From: Bromus sterilis
Lineage: Eukaryota; Streptophyta; Magnoliopsida; Poales; Poaceae
Assembly (NCBI GenBank): GCA_950022295.1
Contig: OX465597.1
Coordinates: forward strand, 402,633,016-402,697,015
Length of the DNA: 64,000 nt
Direction: 5' to 3'
Both the position numbers and the translations under genes were made by a program. A model generated the notes under the pieces. It did not search any database and was not told the DNA's origin. It saw only the letters and a list, made by a program, of their open reading frames with translations. Below are positions 1-8,975 of the stretch, piece after piece (the first letter of the stretch is position 1; the number at the start of each line of letters is the position of its first letter).

Positions 1-73
1 TTTCTGAGTGCTCGGGTGTAGAGGGATATTTGCTCGGGAGGTCGTCGAGTGCTTGAGTATATATAGAGTTCTG

Positions 74-332
74 CGAGTAATCACTCGAATATCGTTTTTG
101 CTCTCGGGGTGAGGGAGCACCCGATACTCCAGGACCGCTCGAGCTGGTGAGTGCAGGTCTGCTCATCTTGCGTCATGGTGAGGGATCACCCGAAACTCTC
201 ATGGGTGCGAGTAATCACTCGAGCATATCTTTTCTTCTAGGTGAGGGAGCACCTGAGACTCTCGTAGGTGCGAGTGATCACTCGAGCACATTTTTCTTCT
301 GGGTGAGGGAGCACCCGAAACTCTCGCAGGTG
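74..332. repeat. Tandem repeats of 62-68 bp with a palindromic core
   Basis: The phrase ggtgaggg(a/t)... recurs at 109, 177, 240 and 302 (spacings 68, 63, 62). Each unit carries cgagt(a/g)atcactcg; in the copy near 271 this is a perfect 14-bp palindrome (cgagtgatcactcg). A partial copy of the core lies at 74-88. The block is in the 3' non-coding part of element A. Confidence 0.75.
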
Positions 333-722
333 GATACACTCCCGATGGGAGTTAGATATATTTGAAAATGTATTTAAACTTATGCAAAAAATGTTGCTTG
401 CAAGATGCCTCTTCTGCTGGCTGCTTCTTTAATTTACCTTTTGTTTGGTGAAGATAACTATCTCCTTGCTGGAGGACCGTCAAAAGATGCTCTGGCTGCT
501 AACCGTCATGTCTGCATGGCCAGTCATAATGATGGCTTTTGGTGGCGTGCTGCAGCCGCCTGTTGAGTTATCGATGCGCGCATTGAAACCGCGCGAGATT
601 TGACGCATCCAGCGCACTGTGTCGCCCGTGTGAAGGCATCTTTTCCTCGGAATTTGAATCGCCCGGCGTGATTGGTCTTTGAATTAATGGCTCCCGTCGT
701 CTGGGCTTCTACTTGCTCTGGG
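333..722. other. Non-coding 3' region of element A
   Basis: No supported gene is seen here. The stretch lies between the palindromic repeats and the TATA box of the B3-like ORF, so it may serve as that ORF's upstream region; no recognisable regulatory motif other than the later TATA box is clear. A ctcccgatgggag inverted repeat near 339-351 recurs at 2031-2044 and 2151-2163. Confidence 0.4.
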
Positions 723-730
723 GTTTGTGC

Positions 731-738
731 TATAAATA
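731..738 (+). promoter_or_regulatory. TATA box (tataaata) of the antisense B3-like ORF
   Basis: A consensus tataaata lies 79 bp before the ATG at 810. It is followed by a CT-rich stretch (tcttcttcctc, ctctttctcttcctcttctc) that resembles a plant leader. It is on the opposite strand to gag-pol, so the ORF could be transcribed on its own. No expression evidence can be read from the DNA. Confidence 0.55.
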
Positions 739-809
739 GGCCCCTCTTCTTCCTCTAGCAGCGGTGTTCGTCCTCTGCACATTTTGCTCCTCTTTCTCTT
801 CCTCTTCTC

Positions 810-1376
810 ATGGCGCCCAAGCGTGGAGCTGGTATGACTGGCCGTGGTCGTGCTCACCGCAGCCGTGGTGGTCGTACTCCGCGTTCTTCTCGCGGTGGTC
901 GTCACGGTGCAGCGTTGGTGCCTTCCTCCTCTTCCTCGGAGGAGGGTGTTTGGTGTTATGACTTTCTCCTGCACGTCTGTGGCCGGGGCGCTGCTCGCAT
1001 TCTTCTTCCTTCTACATTTGCTGCCATTGTTTCGGAACGTGACCTTGATGGCTTGCTGCTTCGTCTTCAGGGGTGCGCTCGATCTCCTTCTTATGTTAAG
1101 TTGGAGATCGATAGTTTCCGCTTGATTTTTCTTGGTTTTGGCTGGAAATCCTTTGCTCGTCGGTTGAACTTGCGTGATGGTGACACTCTTTGTTGCCGTT
1201 TTGATGGTGAAGGTACTCTTGTCATCCGTGCTTTTGACCAGAGCGGCAACCGCATGGATCCGTACTGGCAGGAGACCGGCAGTGATGGTTCTGACAGGTC
1301 GAGGAGTCCTTCACCCTTGCCTTCAACTGCTTCCTCTTCCGGTGACTCTCCGGGTGCTGATGCGGAGCTGTCTTGA
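810..1376 (+). CDS. Antisense extra ORF of a Tat element; B3-like DNA-binding domain protein
   Basis: This is a 188-residue ORF antisense to gag-pol in the 3' region of element A. The N-terminus (about 1-40) is basic and low-complexity, rich in R, G and S. Residues about 45-145 look like a B3 domain: a hydrophobic start, then LLPSTF, then FGWKSFARRLNLRDGDTLC, then a short strand and LVIRAFDQSG. The GW..F....L..GD spacing and the closing V..F..SG match the conserved half of the plant B3 fold (REM-like). The tail is Ser/Pro/Asp-rich. The ATG is in context ctcATGGc, 45 bp after the expected transcription start. Reading past the TGA stays open to a TAG at 1450-1452 and would add a KRAR basic patch, so the stop may be a late nonsense change. 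If B3, it would bind DNA in the nucleus. The domain call is by eye; the ORF itself is clear. Confidence 0.6.
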   Translation: MAPKRGAGMTGRGRAHRSRGGRTPRSSRGGRHGAALVPSSSSSEEGVWCYDFLLHVCGRGAARILLPSTFAAIVSERDLDGLLLRLQGCARSPSYVKLEIDSFRLIFLGFGWKSFARRLNLRDGDTLCCRFDGEGTLVIRAFDQSGNRMDPYWQETGSDGSDRSRSPSPLPSTASSSGDSPGADAELS

Positions 1377-1893
1377 ACTGCTTCCTCGTCCGGTTCTGAA
1401 GAGGATCTCGACGTCAAACCACCAGTCAAGCGGGCGCGCCAGGCGACCTTGTAGAACTGGAGGCGGCAGCGTCATCTTCGCCGGCAGCTCGGGTGGAGCT
1501 GGAGAAGAATCTAGTGAAGTAGGAGAAGAAGCTGGTGGAGCGGCGTCTTCAACTGCTCCGCAAATAAGTCGAGCTTCACCTTTTGTTATGTAATTGACAT
1601 TGTGAGCCAGTTGCTTCGACTCCTCCTTTGTCTGTGATGATGCTCTGTCTTGGTGCCAATCATCCCAGCATGGGCACTCATGTAGAAGTCATAATTCCTT
1701 TGGTGATTGACGCTGTAGGCTTTATTGGCTGCTTGTGCCTTTTGTAACCAGATTAGTTCTCCATGTAATGAGGATTGCCTTCGAGCAATCAGAGCTGCCT
1801 TCTATCCAATGTACTTTTGAATCTTTTGTATTAAGAGTGATCTTTGGGTCCTTGTAATGCGAACTGTGCTTGAGGCTTTGTAATGGAATCTAT
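1377..1893. other. Downstream flank of the B3-like ORF, non-coding
   Basis: The first 75 bp remain open in the B3 frame and encode a Ser/Glu-rich piece with a short basic patch. After that no supported ORF is seen. T-rich and aataag-like strings near 1562-1600 could act in 3' end formation, but this is weak. Confidence 0.35.
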
Positions 1894-1990
1894 CTTCGAG
1901 TCCTTTTGCAGACGAGAGTTGTCTTGAGTCCTTTTGCAAACGAGAGTTGTCTTCGAGTCCTTGGCGGTCGAAAGCTGTCTGCAAGTCCAT
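1894..1990. repeat. Short tandem repeat, period 28-29 bp
   Basis: The unit cttcgagtccttttgc... starts at 1894, 1923, 1951 and, degenerate, at 1979. It belongs to the 3' region of element A. Confidence 0.7.
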
Positions 1991-2021
1991 TAGAACTTCG
2001 CTTTGTGGGTTCTGTCGGGTC

Positions 2022-2170
2022 CGCGACAGCGCTCCCGATGGGAGTAGCCCCTGAGGCTACGTTTGAGTCGAAGAGTCGAACGTAGGCTGAGATCTGTTTC
2101 CTTTGTCATTCTTCCATTGTTTCCTGCCTTTTATTGGGTGCGCGACAGCGCTCCCGATGGGAGTAGCCCC
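2022..2170. repeat. Two direct copies of a 30-bp motif, 119 bp apart
   Basis: The motif cgcgacagcgctcccgatgg, continuing with gagtagcccc, occurs at 2022-2051 and 2141-2170. It contains the inverted repeat ctccc-gat-gggag. The intervening sequence is not clearly duplicated. Confidence 0.7.
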
Positions 2171-2364
2171 CGACTCTTTAGGTGATCGTTGGCGATTGGG
2201 TGAAGACTTAATGTTTGTCTGCGTCCTGCGCTCCGTTCGTATTTCTTCGGCGTACAGGTGTTCCATCTAGTTGTAGCCGTGTCTTTCCCTTTGATTAGTT
2301 CTACGGGTGATGCTTGTCGATGGGGTTTTGCTTGGTCCCTTTTAAGCTTTGGGCTGCGTGAGCT

Positions 2365-2988
2365 ATGGTGATGTCTCTCGGGAGGGGATTTTGCAACCGT
2401 GCCCCCGAATTCTTTTGAGAAAGATCGCGTTTGAGACGATAGCGTCTCTCGGGGGAGTTTTTGTGCTCGAGCCCCCGAGTGCTTTGGTAGGAGATCAAGG
2501 TTGCGACGATAGCGTCTCTCGGGGGGAGTTTTTGTGCTCGAGCCCCCGGGTGATGTGGTAGGAGATCGCGATCGCGATGATAGCGTCTCTCGGGGGGAGT
2601 TTTTTGTGCTCAAGCCCCCGAGTGCTTTGGTAAGAGATCGCGATTGCGAAGATAGCGTCTCTCGGGGGGAGTTTTTCTGCTCAAGCCCCCGAGTGCTTTG
2701 ATAGGAGATCGCGATTGCGACGATAGCGTCTCTCGGGGGGAGTTTTTGTGCTCGAGCCCCCGAGTGCTTTGGTAAGAGATCGCGATTGCGACGATAGCGT
2801 CTCTCGGGGGGAGTTTTTGTGCTCAAGCCCCCGAGTGCTTTGGTAGGAGATCGCGATTGGGACGATAGCGTCTCTCGGGGGGGAGTTTTTGTGCTCGAGC
2901 CCCGAGTGCTTTGGTAAGAGATCTCGATTGCGACGATAGCGTCTCTCGGGGGGAGTTTTTGTGCTCAAGCCCCCGAGTGCTTTGTTGT
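2365..2988. repeat. 71-bp tandem array (about 9 copies) just downstream of Tat pol
   Basis: The phrase agcgtctctc recurs at 2441, 2511, 2582, 2654, 2725, 2796, 2867 and 2938 (spacings 70-72), with a degenerate first copy near 2371. Each monomer has a G run, then gtttttgtgctc, then cccccgagtgctttgg and a gatcgcgatt-like part. The array starts about 75 bp past the end of the integrase frame, the position where Tat 3' untranslated regions often hold satellite-like arrays. It is not CRISPR: the repeats are contiguous, without unique spacers. Confidence 0.9.
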
Positions 2989-3063
2989 TGTAGTATTTGG
3001 GCAACATCATTTTATTGCGTCGAAGGTTTACATGAGCTACCAGATGAGCATGATTGGTGGAGA

Positions 3064-4598
3064 CTATGGGTAGAACAGGCATAGGTTCGCTACGTTCCAT
3101 GGATTTCCCACGTCCTCGTCAGTCTTTGGGTTCTTCAGTCGATAGGCGCCTCCTCCTATGACTTCTGTGATTATGAACGGTCCTTCCCATTGGGGGCGAG
3201 CTTGTGAACTTTCTCTTATATGAGCCGTAGGACGAGGTCGCCTTTATTGAAGGTTCTAGTGCGCATGCGACTGTTCTGGTAAGTGCACAGTTTGTCCTGG
3301 TATCCCTCTGATTTTTCTAGGGCTGTATCCCTTGCTTCGTCTGTTGTATCCTTGTCATCTTGCAGCGCTTCTTCTGCTTCCTCTTCTTTGTACCCTGAGA
3401 TCCGGGGTGCCCCAAATTTGAGGTCATGTGGTAGCACCGCCTCCGACCCGTATACCATAAAGAAAGGTGTGTACTGGGTTGCAGTATTCGGGGTGGTGCT
3501 TAGGCTCCATAGTACGGCGGGGAGTTCTTCTACCCAGTTTCCCGCGGCCTGCTCGAGTGGTGCGAGGAGCCGCTTTTTGAGTCCTCCGCATACTAGGCCG
3601 TTTGCTTTTTCCACCTGTCCGTTGGATTGCGGGTGTGCGACTGATGCATAGTTGATTTTGACGCCCAGTTCTTCGCAGAAGTTCTGGTATTCTGTCGTTG
3701 TGGGGTTCGTACCGCTGTCCGTGGTGATGTTGTGCGGCTTTCCGAACTTGAAGGTGATTGATTTGATAAGATTTGCTGCCGTGAGGGCTATATTGCTGGT
3801 AATGGGTGCTGCTTCGATCCACTTGGTGAATTCGTCGACTGCTACTAGCAGGTGAGTTATTCCTCCCTTTGAAGATTTTTTGAGCGGGCCCACCTTGTCG
3901 AGTCTCCAGATGGCGAGCGACCATGAGGGTGGTATGGTCTTGAAATCTGAGGCTGAAGCGTGTGGTCTGCTGGCAAATTTGTGGCAGGCCATGCAACGCC
4001 CTATGATGTCCTCTGCGTTCCTCATGACTGTTGGCCAATAAAGTCCTGTTCTAAAGGCTTTTGCCACGAGTGCTCGACTGCAGGCATGGTGCCCGCAGGT
4101 GCCTTCGTGGATCTCCAGTAGTAGGGTCTTGCCGTCTTCCTCGTCTATGCATTTGTGTAGTATCTGGGTGATGCTTCGCTTGTATAACTGTCTGTTGATG
4201 ACTGTGAATGCCTTGGATCGGCGGCTGATGCGTCGAGCTTCTGAGACGTCTTGCGGTAGTGTGCCGTCAATTAGGAATCGGAGGAACGGTCCTGTCCATG
4301 CTGGTCCTTCAAGTGCTGTTGGATCCGTTGGTTCGACCTCTTGGCTGTTGTTGCCTTCGGATGGATTTGCTGATGCCACTTGTGCTGGCTCTGTAGTGTC
4401 ATCGTCTACGGCTGCCTCTGGTGCTGCTGGTTTCTCCTTGATGGATCGCTGGCTAATGCTTTTAAGGAAGATGCCAGGTGGTATTGGTCCTCGAGTCGAG
4501 CCAATGTTTGCGAGTTCGTCGGCTTCTGTGTTGTTTGCTCTGGGGATATAATTGAGCTCGCAGCCGTTGAAACTTCCTTCGAGTGCGTTGTAGAGCTT
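3064..4598 (-). pseudogene. Element A integrase and C-terminal pol
   Basis: The retroviral-type integrase acts in the integration complex, joining element cDNA to the chromosome. After a linker, the zinc-finger region (HH...CMAC) is at about 3970-4110. The catalytic core has AVDEFTKW (first D), ITTDSGT (second D) and FCEELG (E), followed by PQSNGQVEKAN. The C-terminal motif GDLVLRLI is then hit by a stop at 3216-3218. The adjacent frame carries the conserved end (PQWEGPF...NPWNVANL) to a TAG at 3064-3066, so a one-base indel near 3220 split the frame. The frame joins upstream to the RNase H domain through an in-frame TAG (4599-4601). Lineage residues differ slightly from the usual forms (WRLDKVGP, TDSGT), in line with decay. 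Confidence 0.85.
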
Positions 4599-6200
4599 CT
4601 AATAGGCCGCCATGTTGTCGCCTACTGCATTGAAGTCTTTCATCGCCTGCTGGACGATGAGGTTGGAATCTCCGTAGATTATGAGGCGAGTGGCACCGCA
4701 TGTTTTGGGCATACGCATGCCATAGAGCAGTGCCTCGTATTCGGCTTCTTTGTTGGAGGCGTGGCTGAAGTTCATTTGGAGGATGTATTTGAGTTTGGTT
4801 CCTTTGGGGGAGACCAGAACGACTATTGCTCCGGCTCCTTGCTGTCTTTTGGACCCGTCGAAGAACATTGTCCATGAGTTCGACAGGTCCGGGGGGCCTG
4901 GTGTCTGGACCTCCGTCCACTCGACCAGAAAATCTGGGAGTACTTGGGCCTTGATTGCTGTCGGGTGTTTGAATTGTAGGTCCCGCGGACTGAGCTCAAT
5001 GTTCCACTCGGCGACTCGCCCAGTCGCTCCGGGGTTGTTGAGGATGTCTGCGAGTGGTGCGCTGCTCACAATTGTGATGGGGTGCTCGTCGAAGTAGTGC
5101 GACACCTTTCTTGAGGTCGTGATGATGGCCAGTAGTAGCTTCTGGTAGTGCGGGTACCGCTGCTGGGATTTTTTCAAGAGCATGCTGAGGTAGTAGATGC
5201 GCCTCTGTATGCTCTGGATCTTGCCTTCCTCTGTGCGCTCGACGACGAGTACTGTGCTTACCACGCTGTTGTGTGCTGCTACGTAGAGGTATAGTTGTTC
5301 TTTTTCTTTGGGTACCGTCAGGGTCGGCGGGGTCGACAGTGTCTTCTTCAGGTCCGCGAATGCTTTGCGTGCTTCTTCAGTCCACTCGAATTTCTCTCCT
5401 TTTCTCAATAACTGGTAAAATGGCAGCGTGCGCTCTCCCAATCTGCTGATGAAACGACTCAAGACTGCGAGTCTTCCAGTGAGCTGCTGCACGCCTGTGA
5501 TATTGGTTAGTTCCTGCATCCTGGCGATTGCTTGAACTTTCTCGGGGTTCGCTTTGATTCCTCGAGCAGAGACTATATACCCGAGCAGCTTCCCGGCTGG
5601 GACGCCGAACGCGCACTTCTTTGGGTTGAGTTTGATTCTGTATTTGTTGAGTGTTGCGAAGGTCTCGCGTAGGTCGTCGAGTAGTGTGTTTGCGCTGTAG
5701 GTTTTGATGACGATGTCATCCACGTAGACTTGTACATTTCTTCCGATTTGCTCTTTTAAGCATGCTTGCATCATTCGTTGGTATGTAGCACCTGCGTTCT
5801 TGAGTCCGAAAGGCATTGTTTTGTAGCAGAATACGCCGTAAGGGGTGATGAATGACGTATGTTCTTCGTCTTCTTCCTTCATCCTAATCTGATTGTATCC
5901 TGAGTAGGCGTCGAGGAACGACAGTAGATCGCATCCTGCTGTCGAGTCGATTATCTGGTCGATTCTTGGCAGGGGAAAGTGATCCTTTTGGCAGTGTTTG
6001 TTGATTGGCCCGTAGTCGACGCACATTCGCAGTACGTTCGTGTCTTTCTTGGGGACCAGCACAGGGTTGGCGACCCAAGTGGCTTTCTTCGTCTCTCGAA
6101 TGAATTGGGCGTCGAGTAGTCGGTTGACTTCTTCCCCAATTGCTCTGCGTTTGGGCTCTGAGAATATTCGTAGCGCGTGCTTCACTGGCTTGGTGTTTGG
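4599..6200 (-). pseudogene. Element A reverse transcriptase, RNase H and archaeal-type RNase H
   Basis: RT motifs appear in order: FIRE..KATWVANPVLVPKK, MCVDYGPINKHC, FLDAYSGYNQI, FCYKTMPFGLKNAGATYQ and the active site YVDDIVIKT. The connection and first RNase H domain follow, starting around the FEWTEEARKAF segment. A second RNase H begins near NSWTMFFDGSKRQQGAGA and has ASNKEAEYEALLYGM and IYGDSNLIVQQ, which marks the Tat lineage. Together they copy element RNA into double-stranded DNA. The frame is open from about 6200 to a TAG at 4599-4601 (probably CAG to TAG). It is joined to the protease part only through a frameshift near 6201. Confidence 0.88.
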
Positions 6201-6906
6201 CTTTAATGCGCAGCGCGTGCTCCGTGAACTCGCGCGGTACTCCTGGCATGTCGGCTGGGCACCAGGCGAAGCTTTCCCATTCTTCGCGGAGGAAGGTGAT
6301 GAGGGCCGTCGCTTGCTCTTCTGGGAGGTGGGCGTACATGCGAACTGTTTTTTCTGGGTCTGTCGGGTGCACCTGGTGGGTGACCGTGTCGCTGTCGATC
6401 TTTAAGTCCCGTCTATACTCTTTTGACTCGCTTCGGCTTGCTAGCGGAAAGATACTCTTGTCTGTCGCCATGGCTATTTCTGTGAGTTCTTGCTTAGCTC
6501 CGAAGGTGTCAGAGACTTTGTGGAAATCACGGTCACATTTGTCTGACTTGATGAAGCTCCCATTGGCTGTGATGACGCCTGCGGATCCTGGCATCTTGAG
6601 TTTCAGGTAGGCGTAGTGCGGAATCACCATGAATTGTGCGAACGCTGGACGTCCCAATATGGCGTGATACTGCGATTGCCAATCGAGTACTTCGAACTCA
6701 AGGGTGTGTCATGCAAAATTGCGTCTGTTACCGAAGACGACTTCGAGCTCGATTAGTCCAAGGGAAGTAGCTGCTCCTCCCGGGACTACTCCGTATAACA
6801 CGGTGCTTGATTTCTTCCATACTGATCGGGGGATCAACATCTTGCGCAGGGTGCTGACGAAGATTATGTTCATGCTGCTGCCTCCGTCCATGAAGGTTCT
6901 GTCCAT
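6201..6906 (-). pseudogene. Element A aspartic protease and protease-RT linker
   Basis: The protease signature is MDGGSSMNIIF, the D-G-G-S-S variant usual in Tat elements, followed by a hydrophobic flap-like segment (YGVVPGGAATSLG). An in-frame TGA at 6709-6711 interrupts the domain, plausibly a CGA to TGA change. The second half continues with GRPAFAQFMVIPHYAYLKLKM, a strongly conserved Tat segment, then the acidic linker leading to RT. A single extra base near 6201 puts RT in another frame. Upstream of 6906 only about 60 bp of element A remain, so gag is absent. Confidence 0.8.
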
Positions 6907-6966
6907 GTCGTACCCTCCAATTTGAGCGTCGAGGACCAGGGGCGCGTGCCCCGGCCTTGGGACTGT

Positions 6967-8941
6967 TTATTTTCACTTTTCTTTAGCTTTGTTTGCTGTA
7001 GTAACAAGTTAGACCCCACCTTAATCTTTTTTTGTGGGAGAGTTACACGCTCCGCTTGAACTAGAACTCCTCATAGGATTTGCATGCTTATTCTTTTAGC
7101 TATGAGTTGTTCTTTTTATTTTCTTAGCTGCTGCTCTGTTTAGTTGTAGTGCTTTAGTTTTCCTAGAGTTTTTCTTTTGTTTTAGGTTGAACTTTCTATA
7201 GGTTGCATGTTTTATCTTGTTAGAGAGTTTGCCTGTTGCACTGAGTTTTGTGTCTTGACTAGAAGTAGGTAGTTGAAGTTGCTATTCTCTTTGTAGTAGT
7301 AACTTGCAATAGTTTTGAGGTATTGACTAGAGTAATGTTTGAACTTTTTGTGCCAAGAGCTCGATCCTATTAGTGATAGATGTCGTATTTTGGGCAATCT
7401 GTGTGATTTTCAAAAACAAAAAACCCCTGTTGAGAACTCTAGCTACTAGATGGATCACTAACCTCTGGAGGGTTCGAATATTAGAGTACACTCACGTACC
7501 ATGAGTCGAGGATGCGCAAGGATAACCAAACCCACATACACTCCTCCTCGGGGTACTTGTCTCTTTGTGAACCTCCTGATTAGATTGAGAGTTACCGAAA
7601 ATAAGTGCATGAGTTCTTCGGACTAATGTGAGTATTCGAAAGTTGACACTTCCACCCACCTATACTTTTTCTAGCCTCTTTGGTACCGTGCATTGCCCTT
7701 TCTCACCTTGAGAGTTGGCGCATACTTCGCCGGTGCATCCAAAACCTTGGCACGGTACGCTCTGTCATCATAAGCCTCCTTATATCTTTCCTCAATACAG
7801 CCACCATACCTACCCACAAGGCATTTCCATAGCCTTTCCAAGATACAATACCATGCAACATCTACCTTCTCATGACTTGATCCTCATGTCATACATTTGC
7901 ATCATGATAGTTATATCTTCTTTATGTGAGTACCTTTGTAAAGTGTGAAAGATCTCCTATATTCTTGTAAAATATAGAGTGTTGCCCCTAAAGTGAGGAA
8001 AAGATCCCAAAGAGGACAAAATCAAAAGATCCCAAAGAGGACAAATGAGAGTTAAATAGAAAGAGCCATTGAGGCCACCAAAAAATACAAAAAATTAGAA
8101 AAAAGAGAAAAATAAAAATAAAAAGAGAGAAGGGGGCACACTACTATTCCTTTTGAGAGATCCACACTAGTACTTCATCCTCTATCTCTTGTACTCCATA
8201 GAGATCGTCATCATGCATATAGCTATGTGGGGACCTTCACACTATAGAACTTGGAATGTATATTCCAATGATGAGCCTCCTCAAATGAGCTCTAGGTCTT
8301 CTTGAGCAAGCAAGTTAGATACACCCCCACTAGTTCCCTTGGAGAGCTTTTATCTCATATGTGCATCCGTTGCATGGCAATCCCTACTCCTCACATCATA
8401 TCTATCATATGGCCTTCTCTCGCCTATGATTCTCCTCATTGATGTGATCCTTTCACACCTTTTTGTCTTCCTCCTCCACCTTCTTTTTGTTTCGCCTTTT
8501 AGGTGTCAACTTTCTTGCTCACGCTCATCCATTGCATGAGTGCTCAAAATATCGAAAGGGATTGGATTAGTTTGACTTGTACCTGACTAGTGGTCTGGGG
8601 ACGAGTCAAGATAAGAATCCAAAGGAGACCAAGTGTGAAACTTTAGTAGATAGTTGTTCTCAACAACCTTTTCTCTCTCTTTTTCCCAGTCCCCTGCTTG
8701 CATGCAAGCACCATCTGGAGACATTCGAGTCACGGACAGCGAGAGATCTTGCACCTTTTGTTCTTTTGTTGCTTGTGTCAATGCTAATATAAACTCTTGC
8801 TTGTTAAGACTTGAATTGAATTGCATGCTTTGATTGCTTTACTTAAAAGTCCTTATATGGTTGTCTGGCATGTCACCACAGAAATTATGCTTGTTATCAT
8901 TTACCTACTCGAGGACGAGCAGGAATTAAGCTTGGGGATGT
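6967..8941 (+). repeat. 3' internal domain fragment, near-identical inverted copy of element F
   Basis: This is non-coding 3' domain sequence of the Athila-group pol-less family. It matches 23409-25390 in reverse at roughly 99 percent by sampling; several ORF translations from both copies are the same or differ by one or two residues. It is less similar to the neighbouring copy at 8976-11577. It begins abruptly at the junction with element A (gggactgt / ttattttcac) and ends at a PPT and a 34-bp LTR stub. It contains an A-rich run at 8080-8135. Confidence 0.8.
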
Positions 8942-8975
8942 TGATACGTCCCAAACGTATCTATAATTTCTGCTT
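8928..8975 (+). other. Polypurine tract plus 34-bp LTR stub
   Basis: The PPT aagcttggggatgt (8928-8941) is followed by the first 34 bp of an LTR (TGATACGTCCCAAACG..., 8942-8975). The LTR then stops and sequence from the start of the family's 3' internal domain (tgtgccaattatag) takes over. The bases gctt are shared by both partners, so the join has microhomology. Confidence 0.8.

Larger units (their letters stand above)
1..6966 (-). mobile_element. Element A: Tat-lineage Ty3/Gypsy retrotransposon, 5'-truncated
   Basis: Reading on the minus strand, the order is protease, RT, RNase H, a second archaeal-type RNase H, integrase, and then a long 3' region. The second RNase H after the normal one is the hallmark of the Tat lineage (established knowledge). 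Gag, PBS and 5' LTR are missing: homology stops at about 6966, just upstream of the protease, where unrelated element sequence starts. The 3' LTR is not recognisable and probably lies left of the window. The 3' region (1-3063) holds three tandem-repeat blocks and an antisense ORF, both known habits of Tat elements. The coding part carries at least two nonsense codons and about two frameshifts, so the copy is dead. Confidence 0.85.

Noticed and set aside
2365..2988. Possible CRISPR array
   Set aside because: Repeats are contiguous and of tandem-satellite type with no unique spacers, in a plant retrotransposon.
8587..8826. Short ORFs conserved between 6967-11577 and 23400-25700
   Set aside because: Identity comes from the duplicated DNA itself; no domain, no start context, and they lie on either strand.
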